Notes: generated by a model from the letters alone, not told the origin. A stretch of 64,000 bases of DNA from Lawsonibacter faecis (GCF_014287675.1 NZ_JACOPQ010000018.1:1-64000); one strand, 5' to 3'. Shown: positions 34,089-43,237, numbered from the stretch's first letter. Program-made: numbers and translations.

Positions 34089-34145
34089 GATATTTGAGAG
34101 AAACAGGTGCGGAATAGGGACGCCGCAGTGGGCGGCTTGCGCCGT

Positions 34146-34643
34146 TCAGACAAACCGCTCCAGAATCCCGGAGAATTCCGCGGGGGAGATGGTCTCCCCC
34201 GGGGCCATCAGGCCGCCGGGTGCCCAGTCGATAAGGCGGATCTCCGTAGCCCAGTAGAGGGAGTCGTCCGCCCAGGGGGAGATGCCGTCGTAGTCGTTGC
34301 ACTCGGCCAGATTGGAGGAAGTGGCGGTCTCCCGGCCCAGGTAGTCCGCCGCCCGGCGGAGGAGGACGGCGGCCTCCTCCCGGGTGATGGGGCGGTCGGG
34401 GGCGAAAAGGCCGCCGCCGGTGCCCTGTACCAGTCCCAGGTCATACGCCCAGCAGATGGCTGTGGTATCGCTGCGGTCATGGTCCACGTCGGAAAAGACG
34501 CGGGTGTCCTCATAGGGGACACCGCCCCAGAGCTCCCAAATCCCTGCGACAAATTGGCCCCTGGTCACCGTCGCGTCGTCCGCCGCCAGTGCGGGGGCGA
34601 ACAGCAGTGTGAGACACAGGACCGAGATAAGCAGCTTTTTCAT
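34146..34643 (-). CDS. Small SLH-repeat protein
   Basis: The 165-aa secreted protein has a signal peptide (1-19, APALAA) and two to three SLH-like units. The recognisable pieces are TVTRGQFVAGIWELWG, ICWAYDLGLVQGTG with ITREEAAVLLRRAADYLG, and LYWATEIRLIDWAPGG. It is almost entirely SLH sequence, with no extra domain. ATG 34643 follows GGGAGG. The frame continues upstream through the previous gene's end in another frame, which is rejected. It is the last gene of the operon that begins with padR. Confidence 0.85.
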   Translation of the reverse strand: MKKLLISVLCLTLLFAPALAADDATVTRGQFVAGIWELWGGVPYEDTRVFSDVDHDRSDTTAICWAYDLGLVQGTGGGLFAPDRPITREEAAVLLRRAADYLGRETATSSNLAECNDYDGISPWADDSLYWATEIRLIDWAPGGLMAPGETISPAEFSGILERFV

Positions 34644-34707
34644 ACGGTATCCTCCCGGGGCCTGCTCTGGACAGGCCGTAAAAAAAGAATACCATATCTT
34701 GGAATAT

Positions 34708-35433
34708 TTATCCGTCGAATCCGGGGGCGCCGGGAACCGGGGATTCATAGAGCAGCGTGCCGTCGGCGTCATACGCCCGGACCAGGGTGGCGGAACCGCC
34801 GCCGCCCTTGGGAGAGGGAAAAATCTGTTGCCCCAACCATAGGCCGGTTCCGGGGGCGGCTTCGATGCAGTCGGCAGAGACGCCGTGGGCCAGAAGCCAG
34901 TCGTACTGGCTGAGGTCATCGTTTCCATCTCTGGGATACATGCCCATAATCAGCTCCACCCGCGCCACGTCAGGTAATTTGACATAGACGAGATTGACCG
35001 CCTCATACTGCCATTCTCCATCCGCATGGGTTTCCTCCCAGATATAATCGGAGCCCCAGGCCAGCGTAACGACAGGTATAGGAGTTTCCTCAAACGGCCA
35101 GACAGGATAGGCATGCTCGTCACTCCAGAAAATCCCTCCCACCCGGCTGTGAGTGGTGACGAAATAGCCGTCTGCGCAGGCGCTGACCCGCCAGCGCAGA
35201 CCCTGGTCCCCGCCCTTGGTGTTGGCCGCGCCGGACTGGAAGCGGACCGTCCCGCCCGCGACCACCGCGCCGGCATCCATGCCGTACTCGGCGGCGGCCT
35301 TGTAGTGGGCGAGGATGGGCAGGGGCATAGGCGCGCCCGCGGTCAGCCAGAGGAAAATCAGGGCCAGTACGAAGAAACCCGCACTGAGCTTCAGCCGGGT
35401 CCGCTGGGTGGGCAGACGCAGATGCTTTTTCAC
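34708..35433 (-). CDS. Membrane-anchored protein of the PadR operon (pair 2, second member)
   Basis: The 241-aa protein has one N-terminal helix (about 15-35) and an extracytoplasmic beta-rich domain, ending in YDADGTLLYESPVPGAP. It resembles the 36237-36881 protein in layout and in this closing motif, so the two are probably paralogues. The GTG start at 35433 overlaps the previous stop by four bases (GTGA), implying coupled translation. No known family was recognised. Confidence 0.75.
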   Translation of the reverse strand: MKKHLRLPTQRTRLKLSAGFFVLALIFLWLTAGAPMPLPILAHYKAAAEYGMDAGAVVAGGTVRFQSGAANTKGGDQGLRWRVSACADGYFVTTHSRVGGIFWSDEHAYPVWPFEETPIPVVTLAWGSDYIWEETHADGEWQYEAVNLVYVKLPDVARVELIMGMYPRDGNDDLSQYDWLLAHGVSADCIEAAPGTGLWLGQQIFPSPKGGGGSATLVRAYDADGTLLYESPVPGAPGFDG

Positions 35434-36215
35434 GGCGCGTCCACCTCCTTCAGCGCAACGGAGTAGACCACCGCGTGCTCCTCGCCGAACTCCAGCGTAT
35501 AGGTGGTCGCGGCGGGGTCCGCGCGGTAGACGGCGGCCGAGTAGAAGTGGCGGAAAAGGCCCCGCTCCGGGAGGGGGTAGACGGAGAGATAGGGGTCTCC
35601 CCCCCCGTTGGTGCGGAGATCATTGGGGAGGTAGCCGCTGACCAGCGGCCCCAGCCAGATAGGCCAGCGGAGGGAGGAGAAGACCACCTCCAGCCGGTAC
35701 TCCTCGATGGGGTCGCCGTTGTAGTCCCGGGTCTCCCGGATGAGGACGGCGGCCCCCGTTTCGGAGAAGTGGTAGAACCCCAGCCTCCCCCCGCCTTGGG
35801 CGGTTCCGGCGGCCACAATCTGCTCCCCCCGCGAAGCGTCGGCCTGCCCCGCGGCAAGCTGGGCGGGGTCGGCGAAGGGGGTGTAGCGGATGCTGCTGAA
35901 GGTCCCCCCACCCATGCCCAGGACCACTGAGATGAGGATGAAGAGCAGCCCCAGCAGGAGAAACGCCCGGGAGAGCCGGGGATACCAGGGATTGTGCAGC
36001 CTGTCCAGTGCCTTGCCCAGCTCGTAGGGGTCGCCCATAGAGCGGACAGCCTCCTCCCGGGCCTCTCGGAGGGAGGTGCCTTTGGTCTCGACCAGATAGT
36101 CCGCGTGGTCCTCCATATGGCCGGTGAGCTCGGCGGTGACGGCACCGTGGACCCGCTTTTGGCGGATCATAGCGCACACCGCGTCGCAGTAGGTGGATAT
36201 GGGGTTAAAGCCCAT
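35430..36215 (-). CDS. HAAS/permease-prefix-domain membrane protein (pair 2, first member)
   Basis: The 261-aa protein has an N-terminal helical domain (about 1-75) with the pattern ELTGHMEDHADYL, SLREAREEAVRSMGDPYELGKALD and HNPW. This pattern is typical of small HAAS-like/permease-prefix domains found next to PadR regulators. One membrane helix (about 82-102) and an extracytoplasmic domain follow. In such loci the helical domain is thought to connect membrane proteins to the PadR switch. It is a paralogue of 36874-37716. Confidence 0.78.
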   Translation of the reverse strand: MGFNPISTYCDAVCAMIRQKRVHGAVTAELTGHMEDHADYLVETKGTSLREAREEAVRSMGDPYELGKALDRLHNPWYPRLSRAFLLLGLLFILISVVLGMGGGTFSSIRYTPFADPAQLAAGQADASRGEQIVAAGTAQGGGRLGFYHFSETGAAVLIRETRDYNGDPIEEYRLEVVFSSLRWPIWLGPLVSGYLPNDLRTNGGGDPYLSVYPLPERGLFRHFYSAAVYRADPAATTYTLEFGEEHAVVYSVALKEVDAP

Positions 36216-36236
36216 GGCGCGCCTCCTCTCGTTGGG

Positions 36237-36881
36237 CTATTGGGAGATGCCGTATTCCCCGCTCCAGACGGCGGGGGTGGGCGTCTCATAGATGAGATTC
36301 CCGGCGGCGTCGTAGCAGCGCAGCCGGACCTCCTCCGGTCCGTACCGGTTCTGCCAGACCTCGTCGAGGGCAAAGAAGAAGCAGCCCTGGCCGGCGGCGG
36401 TCTCCCGCCGCGTATTCAGATGCCAGCCCCCGTCGTTGGCGGGGTAAGTCACCTCCGCCGAAACCGCCTCCGGGAGATCGCAGGCCACCAGCAGCCATCG
36501 CCCCGCCCACAGCTTGGCGGCAAGGAGCTCCAGCGGCTTGGACGGGTCGTGCTCAAGCGCGGTGAGGCCGCCGGACGGCTGCCAGAACAGAAGCTCCCGC
36601 CGCACCTCGGCGTAGGCGAACCAGTTTCCCCTGCGGCTGACGAAGGCCCGATTGAGATAGAGCTCCTGAGCGTCCTTCCCCAGCGCGTCGGGATTGACGT
36701 CCAGAACAATTTCGCCCCGGCCGAAGAAATGCCGGGCCTCGGCGGAGCGGAACGCCAGCTCCGCCGTCGGAATGGGAAAGTCTAGGACGGCGATTAGAAG
36801 CGGGACACACAAGAGCAGGATGACGGCGTCGCAAATCAGTTTCTGCTTCCGGGTGCGTTTTCTCAGAGGGTGTCTAACCAT
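36237..36881 (-). CDS. Membrane-anchored protein of the PadR operon (pair 1, second member)
   Basis: The 214-aa protein has a basic N-terminus (RKRTRKQK), one helix (about 17-33) and an extracytoplasmic domain ending CYDAAGNLIYETPTPAVW. The ending is shared with the 34708-35433 protein. Its start overlaps the preceding gene by eight bases. The family is unrecognised. Confidence 0.75.
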   Translation of the reverse strand: MVRHPLRKRTRKQKLICDAVILLLCVPLLIAVLDFPIPTAELAFRSAEARHFFGRGEIVLDVNPDALGKDAQELYLNRAFVSRRGNWFAYAEVRRELLFWQPSGGLTALEHDPSKPLELLAAKLWAGRWLLVACDLPEAVSAEVTYPANDGGWHLNTRRETAAGQGCFFFALDEVWQNRYGPEEVRLRCYDAAGNLIYETPTPAVWSGEYGISQ

Positions 36882-37716
36882 GCCCGGCGCCTCCCTTCAG
36901 CGGGATGGTGAGGAAGACGGTATTCTCCCCGTACCGGTCGAAAATCAGAGTCACTTCGGCGGCGGCGGGGTCTATGCCGCTGACGGAAACGTCATAATAG
37001 CTGGAAAAGGGGTAAGTGACGGTGGCGGCGGACCCGGTCTTCCGCACATAGTTGGGAAGCGAGGTGGTGAAAATTTCTTCCGACGCGTAATAGCGGTTCC
37101 CCAGATCGTCCCGGGCATAGAGCCAGCTGAGATCGGGCCCCCGCAGCCAGGGGTTGATGTTGGCGGCCTTGAGGGTAAGGGCCAGGCTCAAAACGTCCCC
37201 CGCTTCGCCGTCCGCCCCCACCGTCCGCCGGTAGCGGGCCAGAATCGCCCGCTCTATGGAGAATGTATAGTCCTCCGCGCGGAGCGTGGAGGGGGGCCGC
37301 CAGTCCGCCAAAATTTCATAGCTTCCATTGTTTTCAATCCGATATTCCATAACATAACCGTGCTGGACGGGCGCTGTCAGACAGGCCCGGAGGGGCTCCA
37401 GCCGGAGCAGCGCCAGCACAATGGTGACGGCGGCGAGAAGCCAGACCGCCCGCCGCAGCCAGATCTGCAGCCAGCCCCAGAAGGGACTGTGCATTTGATC
37501 CAGATACCGGCCCAGCGACTCCGGGTCGCCCATGGCCGCGACCGTCCTGGCCTGGGCATCCGCCAGGAGGATGCCCTTCTCCTGCTCCAAAATGGCGTCG
37601 TACCGGTCCTCCAGGTGTCCCATCAGCTCCCGCTGGATGGACGGGTGGTCGGGTCGGAAGCGGACGCAGGCGCACACCCTGGTGCAGAAATCCACAAAGG
37701 CGGGATTGGCGCTCAT
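36874..37716 (-). CDS. HAAS/permease-prefix-domain membrane protein (pair 1, first member)
   Basis: The 280-aa protein has an N-terminal helical domain (about 1-75) with RELMGHLEDRYDAIL, AVAAMGDP-like TVAAMGDPESLGRYLDQMHSPF, a membrane helix (about 86-105) and an extracytoplasmic domain. It is the first gene after padR (22-bp gap) and a paralogue of 35430-36215. It is probably involved in an envelope response, but the substrate or signal is unknown. Confidence 0.78.
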   Translation of the reverse strand: MSANPAFVDFCTRVCACVRFRPDHPSIQRELMGHLEDRYDAILEQEKGILLADAQARTVAAMGDPESLGRYLDQMHSPFWGWLQIWLRRAVWLLAAVTIVLALLRLEPLRACLTAPVQHGYVMEYRIENNGSYEILADWRPPSTLRAEDYTFSIERAILARYRRTVGADGEAGDVLSLALTLKAANINPWLRGPDLSWLYARDDLGNRYYASEEIFTTSLPNYVRKTGSAATVTYPFSSYYDVSVSGIDPAAAEVTLIFDRYGENTVFLTIPLKGGAGHG

Positions 37717-37738
37717 GGGACCTCTCCTCTCCGCACGG

Positions 37739-38083
37739 TCAGGCCGTGGCGGGCGATGCCCCGGCGACGATGGCGTTTACCTTCTCGGAGAATACCTTCC
37801 ACTCGGCCTTCTTATCGTCCAGGAGACGAAAGCCCTTTTTGGTAATGTGGTAGTACTTCCGCGTGCGGCCGCTGGGGGCCTCCTTTTCGTAGGAATTCAC
37901 CGCGCCGTCATTCTCCAGGCCGTGGAGAATGGGGTAGAGGGTGCCCTCCTTCAGGGTGAACGTGTCGTCGCTTTTGGCCTCCAGTTCGGCGATCATCTCG
38001 TAGCCGTACTTGTCGCCGGCGGCGAGCAGGGAGAGGACCAGCAGGGTGGTGCTGCCTGAGAGCAGATTCTTGTCGGCCTTCAT
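37739..38083 (-). CDS. PadR-family transcriptional regulator
   Basis: The 114-aa protein is a winged-helix PadR repressor with LVLSLLAAGDKYGYEMIAELE, KEGTLYPILHGLENDGAV and SGRTRKYYHITKKG. The C-terminal helix is short, as in subfamily 2. An AAAGGAGG site precedes ATG 38083. A 49-bp palindrome covers its promoter, so it very probably represses its own operon, which extends through five downstream genes to 34146. Confidence 0.93.
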   Translation of the reverse strand: MKADKNLLSGSTTLLVLSLLAAGDKYGYEMIAELEAKSDDTFTLKEGTLYPILHGLENDGAVNSYEKEAPSGRTRKYYHITKKGFRLLDDKKAEWKVFSEKVNAIVAGASPATA

Positions 38084-38104
38084 GGCGGACCTCCTTTCAA
38101 AAAA

Positions 38105-38153
38105 ACATACCTCGGCTATCTAGGTATATTATACCTAGATAGCCGAGGTATGT
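38105..38153. promoter_or_regulatory. 49-bp palindromic operator of padR
   Basis: Two perfect 24-bp arms around a single central base at 38129 (ACATACCTCGG outer arm, TATCTAGGTATA inner). It spans the whole core promoter. PadR sites often have ATGT-N8-ACAT geometry. This is much longer and may bind two dimers. Confidence 0.85.
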
Positions 38154-38156
38154 CAA
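38128..38156 (-). promoter_or_regulatory. Perfect consensus sigma-A promoter of the padR operon
   Basis: Minus-strand TTGACA (38151-38156) and TATAAT (38128-38133) at exactly 17 bp. It is completely covered by the operator palindrome. Confidence 0.9.
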
Positions 38157-38362
38157 GGGAGACCGCGTCCGCGGGGCACACCGGAGCGGCTTCTCCTGCC
38201 GATGTACGGCGCTCCTCCCTGCGCCCGGCAAACGGGGCGGAGCAGGGAGACGGAGAGCGGCGGAGGCCCGGAAAACGGCCCTGCGGCGGGCCGCAGGGCA
38301 AGGGCAGAGCGCTTACCCCGGCCTGCATATGGCGGGAGAGGGAGATAAGCCGGGCGTCGCCG

Positions 38363-39322
38363 CTACCGGAACCGGTTGCGCAGCGGCTCCCCGGCCAGGT
38401 AGCGCTCCAGGTTGTCCAGCGCGATGGCGGCGATATTGCGCACCGTCGCCTCCAGATTGGTGCCCCCGGCTACATGGGGGGTGAGCAGGGCGTTGGGCAC
38501 GGCCCAGAGGGGGTGGTCCGGGGGCAGGGGCTCCGGATCGGTCACGTCCAGTCCGGCGGCCCAGAGGTGGCCGGCGCTCAGCACCTCGGCCAGGGCGGCG
38601 CAGTCTACGGCAGTGCCCCTGCCCGCGTTGAGGAGAACGGCGTCCGCCTTCATCATGAGCAGGCGGCGGCGGTCCATCAGGCCGTCGGTCTCGGCGGATC
38701 GGGGCAGGACCATGGCAACCACATCGGCCAGGGAGAGGAGGCTGTCCAGCTCCGCTATGGCGTACATCTCATCCACGCCGTCGGCGGGCTTGGCGCTGTT
38801 CCGGCGCACACCCAGTATCCTTGCCGCACCCAGGGCCCTGCACTGCCGCGCAAAGGCGGAGCCGATGTCCCCGGTACCCAGCAGCAGCACCGTAGCGCCC
38901 CGGAGGGAGCGGATTTCACCCAGATCCTCGCTGCCGCGGCGGTTCTGTACGTCCCGGTACTGAGGCAGCCGCTTGAGCAGTGCGAGCAGCATGGCCAGCA
39001 TATGCTCGGAGACCGCCTGTCCGTAGGCTCCGACGGAGGAGGTGAGGGCGACACCCTCGGGCAGAACGCCGGGACGGAGGTAGCCGTCCACCCCGGCGCT
39101 CCAGGCGTGGAGCCATTTGAGATGTTTGGCGGCGCCCAGGACATCGGCGGGCGGGCAGCCCAGGATGACGGTGGCCTTGGCGTAGGCCTCCGCCGGAACA
39201 TCCTCTGCGCTGCGTCGGGTATTGCGTACGGGATAGAAGAGGTGCTCCGCGCCGGGCGCGGCGGTCTGGAATGCCCGGCGCTCCCCGTCGGTAAGTGGGA
39301 GCAGGTTGAGAACGGTCTCCAT
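38363..39322 (-). CDS. D-isomer-specific 2-hydroxyacid dehydrogenase
   Basis: The 319-aa NAD-dependent dehydrogenase has the Rossmann motif LLGTGDIGSAFARQ (about residues 145-158). The catalytic Arg is in NAGRGTAVD (about 228), and Glu in DPEPLP and His in LTPHVAGGT follow. It resembles the GhrA/YoaD-like group that reduces glyoxylate or hydroxypyruvate, but the substrate cannot be read from sequence. AAGGAGG precedes ATG 39322. It stands alone between the PadR operon and pyruvate carboxylase. Confidence 0.9.
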   Translation of the reverse strand: METVLNLLPLTDGERRAFQTAAPGAEHLFYPVRNTRRSAEDVPAEAYAKATVILGCPPADVLGAAKHLKWLHAWSAGVDGYLRPGVLPEGVALTSSVGAYGQAVSEHMLAMLLALLKRLPQYRDVQNRRGSEDLGEIRSLRGATVLLLGTGDIGSAFARQCRALGAARILGVRRNSAKPADGVDEMYAIAELDSLLSLADVVAMVLPRSAETDGLMDRRRLLMMKADAVLLNAGRGTAVDCAALAEVLSAGHLWAAGLDVTDPEPLPPDHPLWAVPNALLTPHVAGGTNLEATVRNIAAIALDNLERYLAGEPLRNRFR

Positions 39323-39490
39323 AGTGAGCCTCCTTGTGGTGCATTTGAAATGATTGTATACCTGGCGGGTAAAAAGTAAAACAGGAAAAGGCGGAAAAGA
39401 TAAAAAAGATAGGGCCGGATCGAGGAAAAGGGTTCCGCCGGGACTTTTCGCCGCGCCGGGAAGAGATGTCTGCTGTGCCCACTGGATGAA

Positions 39491-39531
39491 AGAGGGCCCG
39501 CAGGCTCCGTATCGGAGTCAGCGGGCCCTCT
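39491..39531 (-). terminator. Terminator of pyruvate carboxylase
   Basis: AGAGGGCCCGC and its complement enclose a second small stem (CTCCG/CGGAG). Short T-tract on the minus strand. Confidence 0.7.
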
Positions 39532-39545
39532 CAAAATGAGCGCTG

Positions 39546-42500
39546 CTACAGCTTGATGGTAATCAGCAGCTCACCGGCCTTGACGCTTCCGCCCTCTTTG
39601 ATGAAAACCTGGTCCACGGTGCCGGCCATACGGGCCACCACGCTGGTCTCCATCTTCATGGCCTCGATGACGGCCAGTACCTGATTTTCCTCCACGCGGT
39701 CGCCGGTTTTGACGCCCACCTTGGACACCATGCCGGGGATGGAGGCCCCCACCTGGCTCTTGTCCTCAGGGTCGGCCATGACCACGGCCGCGCCCTTGAC
39801 CTCGGCGTTCCTATCGGGCACGGAGACCTCCCGGCGCTGACCGTTCAGCTCGAACATCACGTTCCGGGTGCCGTCGTCGTTGAGGTCGCCCAAACCCAGA
39901 TACTTGATGACCAGGGTCTTGCCGTCCTCAATGTTAATTTTGTTGGTCTCGCCCAGGGCCATGCCGTTGAAGAAGACATGGCTGCCCATGCGGGTGATAT
40001 AGCCGTACTCCTTGCGGTGCTCCCGGTACTCCTCGTACACCTTGGGGTAGAGGCAGTAGGAGAGCGTGGCACGCATATTGATTTCGTCGCTGCCCATGAA
40101 GGCGCGCATCTCCTCCCGGACGGCGTCGAAATCCACGCTCGGCAGCAGCTCGCCGGGGCGGCAGGTGATTGGCGCCTCGCCCTTGAGGACCACCTTCTGC
40201 AGATCCTCCGGGAAGCCCCAGGCTGGCTGGCCCATCATGCCCTTAAAGTAACTCACCACGCTGTCGGGGAAGGTGAGGGCCTCGCCCCGCTCCACGATTG
40301 TCTGGGGCGTCAGCTCGTTCTGTACCATGAAGATGGCCAGATCTCCCACCATTTTGGAGGAGGGGGTCACCTTCACAATATCCCCCAGCATGTCGTTGAC
40401 GGTCTTGTACATCTCCTTGACCTCGTCGAAGCGGTGGCCCAGGCCCAGACTGACCACCTGGGGATAGAGGTTTGTGTACTGCCCGCCGGGGATCTCGTAG
40501 CGGTAGATGTCGGTGGTGGGGCTCCCCAGGCCGTGGTCGAAGCTCTCGTACCGCAGGCGCACGTCGGCCCAGTAGTCGTCCAGCTTCTGGAGGCGCTGGA
40601 GGTCCAGCCCGGTATCCCGCTCCTGGCCCTGGAGGGCGGCCACCACGGCGTTCATGGAGGGCTGGCTGGTGAGACTGGACATGGACGCAATGGCGCAGTC
40701 CACAATGTCCACCCCCGCCTCGGCGGCCATCAGGTAGGTGGCCACCTGGTTGGCAGTGGTGTCGTGGGTGTGCAGGTGGATGGGCAGGCCGATCTCGTTC
40801 TTGAGGGCCGTGACCAGCTTCCGGGCGGCGTAGGGCTTCAGGAGGCCGGACATGTCCTTGATGCAGAGAAGATGGGCGCCCCGCCGCTCCAGCTCCTTGG
40901 CAAGGTTCACATAATACTCAAGCGTGTACTTATCCCGCTTCTCGTCCAGAATGTCGCCGGTGTAGCAGATGGTGGCCTCGCAGAGCTTGTTCTCCTTAAG
41001 CACCTCCTCCATGGCGACCTCCATGCCGGGGACCCAGTTGAGGGAGTCGAAGATGCGGAACACGTCGATGCCGCTCCGGGCGGCCTCCTTCACAAATTCC
41101 CGGATGAGATTGTCCGGGTAGTTGGTGTACCCCACGGCGTTGGCCCCCCGCAGGAGCATCTGGAAGGGGATGTTGGGGATTTTTTTGCGCAGAATGTCCA
41201 GCCGCTCCCAGGGTGACTCGTGGAGGAAGCGGTAGGCCACGTCAAAGGTGGCGCCGCCCCACATCTCCAGGGAGAAGCAGTCGGAGAGGATCTCCGCCGT
41301 ACCGTCCGCGATTTTCTTCATGTCCCGGGTGCGCACCCGGGTGGAGAGGAGGGACTGGTGGGCGTCCCGCATGGTAGTGTCGGTGACGAGCAGCTTCTTC
41401 TGCCCCAGCACCCAGTCCCGCACCGCCTCGGGTCCCCTGGCGTCCAGAAGCTGTTTGAGGCCGTCGGGCCGGTTGCCCGTAAGGGGCGGGAAGCGGGGGA
41501 TATCGTACTGCTTGCGCTCCGCGGAGGGGTTATCCACCTGGATTTGGGCGATGTACCGCAGGACCTTGGTGGCCCGGTCCCGGCTGTCCACAATCTCGAA
41601 GAGCTCGGGTGTCTCGTCGATGAACTTGGTGTGGCAGGCCCCGGCATGGAAGGCCGGGTGGGTGAGGATGTTGGTGACGAAGGGAATATTCGTCTTCACG
41701 CCCCGGACGTGCTCCTCCCGGATGGCGCGGGTTGCCCGGCGGCAGGCCCCCTCAAAGGTGTTGTCCCAGGAGGTGACCTTGACCAGGAGGCTGTCGTAGT
41801 ACGGGGAGATGGCGGCCCCCGTGTAGGCGTTGCCGCCGTCCAGCCGGACGCCGTACCCGCCGCCGGAGCGGTAGGCGGTGATTTTTCCCGTATCGGGGGC
41901 AAAGTTGTTTACCGGGTCCTCGGTGGTCACCCGGCACTGGATGGCGAAGCCGTTGACGTGCAGATCGTCCTGAGTCCGAAGGCCGATATAGGGGTGGCTC
42001 AGGGGCGCGCCCTCTGCGATGAGAATCTGAGCCCGGACCAGGTCCACGCCGGTGACCATCTCGGTCACGGTATGCTCCACCTGAATCCGCGGGTTCATCT
42101 CGATAAAGTAGTGGTTGCCCTGCTTATCCACCAGGAACTCCACCGTGCCCGCGTTGACGTACCCCACGTGGCGGGCCACCTTCACCGCATCCTCGTGGAG
42201 GCGGCGGCGCACCTGCTCGCTGACGCTCCAGGCAGGGGCGTACTCCACCACCTTCTGATAGCGCCGCTGGAGGGAGCAGTCCCGCTCGCCCAGGTGCATC
42301 ACGCTGCCGTACTGGTCGGCCAGAATCTGCACCTCGATATGCTTGGGCTCCACCAGGTACTTCTCAATGAAGATGTCCTCGCTGCCGAAGGCCTTTTTGG
42401 CCTCGCTGCGCACCAGGTCGAAGGCGGGCTTTACCTCCTCCGGCGTGTCGCAGCGGCGCATTCCGCGGCCGCCGCCGCCGGCGGCGGCCTTAAGGATAAT

Positions 42501-42977
42501 GGGGAAGCCGTAGGATATGGCCCGTTCCAGGGCCTCGTCGCCGTCCTTCAGCGGCTCCTTGGAGCCGGGGATGGTAGGCACGCCGCAGGCCACGGCGGTG
42601 GCCTTGGCCGCCAGCTTGTCGCCCATCTGGGCCAGCACCCGGGAGGAGGGGCCGATGAATTGAATGCCGTTTTCCTCGCAGGCCCGGGCAAACTCAGCGT
42701 TCTCGCTGAGGAAGCCGTACCCCGGGTGAATGGCGTCCACCTGGCGGCGCTTGGCAAGGTCGATAATGCCGGGGATGTCTAAGTACGCCCCCAGGGGGGA
42801 TTTGTTCTCACCGATGAGATAGGCCTCGTCCGCCTTGGTGCGGAAGAGTGCGTTGATGTCCTCGTTGGAGTACATGGCAACCGTGTGCAGCTCCAGGTCG
42901 TAGCACGCCCGGAAGACCCGGATGGCAATCTCACCCCGGTTGGCCACCAGAACCTTTCTGAATCCATGCTCTGCCAC
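39546..42977 (-). CDS. pyc: Pyruvate carboxylase
   Basis: The single-chain enzyme of about 1,143 aa contains a biotin carboxylase domain (about 1-450, KVLVANRGEIAIRVFRA, ATP-grasp loop GGGGRGMR, and FIEMNPRIQVEHTVTE). A carboxyltransferase domain follows (about 530-810, TTMRDAHQSLLSTRVRT, HLHTHDTTA), then an allosteric linker and a biotinyl domain with the modified Lys in IEAMKMETSV. It makes oxaloacetate from pyruvate and bicarbonate. GTG 42977 is chosen because AAAGGA lies 11 nt upstream. ATG 43007 lacks a site and lies close to the transcript start. Confidence 0.96.
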   Translation of the reverse strand: MAEHGFRKVLVANRGEIAIRVFRACYDLELHTVAMYSNEDINALFRTKADEAYLIGENKSPLGAYLDIPGIIDLAKRRQVDAIHPGYGFLSENAEFARACEENGIQFIGPSSRVLAQMGDKLAAKATAVACGVPTIPGSKEPLKDGDEALERAISYGFPIILKAAAGGGGRGMRRCDTPEEVKPAFDLVRSEAKKAFGSEDIFIEKYLVEPKHIEVQILADQYGSVMHLGERDCSLQRRYQKVVEYAPAWSVSEQVRRRLHEDAVKVARHVGYVNAGTVEFLVDKQGNHYFIEMNPRIQVEHTVTEMVTGVDLVRAQILIAEGAPLSHPYIGLRTQDDLHVNGFAIQCRVTTEDPVNNFAPDTGKITAYRSGGGYGVRLDGGNAYTGAAISPYYDSLLVKVTSWDNTFEGACRRATRAIREEHVRGVKTNIPFVTNILTHPAFHAGACHTKFIDETPELFEIVDSRDRATKVLRYIAQIQVDNPSAERKQYDIPRFPPLTGNRPDGLKQLLDARGPEAVRDWVLGQKKLLVTDTTMRDAHQSLLSTRVRTRDMKKIADGTAEILSDCFSLEMWGGATFDVAYRFLHESPWERLDILRKKIPNIPFQMLLRGANAVGYTNYPDNLIREFVKEAARSGIDVFRIFDSLNWVPGMEVAMEEVLKENKLCEATICYTGDILDEKRDKYTLEYYVNLAKELERRGAHLLCIKDMSGLLKPYAARKLVTALKNEIGLPIHLHTHDTTANQVATYLMAAEAGVDIVDCAIASMSSLTSQPSMNAVVAALQGQERDTGLDLQRLQKLDDYWADVRLRYESFDHGLGSPTTDIYRYEIPGGQYTNLYPQVVSLGLGHRFDEVKEMYKTVNDMLGDIVKVTPSSKMVGDLAIFMVQNELTPQTIVERGEALTFPDSVVSYFKGMMGQPAWGFPEDLQKVVLKGEAPITCRPGELLPSVDFDAVREEMRAFMGSDEINMRATLSYCLYPKVYEEYREHRKEYGYITRMGSHVFFNGMALGETNKINIEDGKTLVIKYLGLGDLNDDGTRNVMFELNGQRREVSVPDRNAEVKGAAVVMADPEDKSQVGASIPGMVSKVGVKTGDRVEENQVLAVIEAMKMETSVVARMAGTVDQVFIKEGGSVKAGELLITIKL

Positions 42978-43026
42978 TTGCGCATCAGTCCTTTCTATTA
43001 AGCGCATGATTAACTATATTAAAAAT

Positions 43027-43055
43027 ATTATAAGCGCTGGCTTAATGTTTTGCAA
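43027..43055 (-). promoter_or_regulatory. Promoter of pyc
   Basis: Minus-strand TTGCAA (43050-43055), 17-bp spacer, perfect TATAAT (43027-43032), placing the start about 45 nt before GTG 42977. Confidence 0.75.
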
Positions 43056-43199
43056 CTAATTTTTGACGTAATTGCAGAAAATAAAAATCCTGCACAAATA
43101 CTGGCGTGTTTGCATGAAAAATGAATCAAGCCTAAGCCTATCGTGCAAAAAGTGGTTTACATCAAATGAAAATGCCCCGCCGTTTAGTACTTGGCCAAT

Positions 43200-43237
43200 G
43201 CGCGGGCGCCCGGCATAGGCGTCCGCCGGGCGCCCGC
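43200..43237. repeat. GC-rich hairpin between pyc and recG
   Basis: 14-bp stem with CGCGGGCGCCCGGC as one arm. No T-tract. Lies between divergent genes, so a terminator role is unlikely. Confidence 0.55.

Noticed and set aside
38150..39379. A 409-aa plus-strand frame opposite the 2-hydroxyacid dehydrogenase
   Set aside because: The minus-strand gene has complete catalytic motifs, while the plus frame is Gly/Gln/His-rich with no domain.
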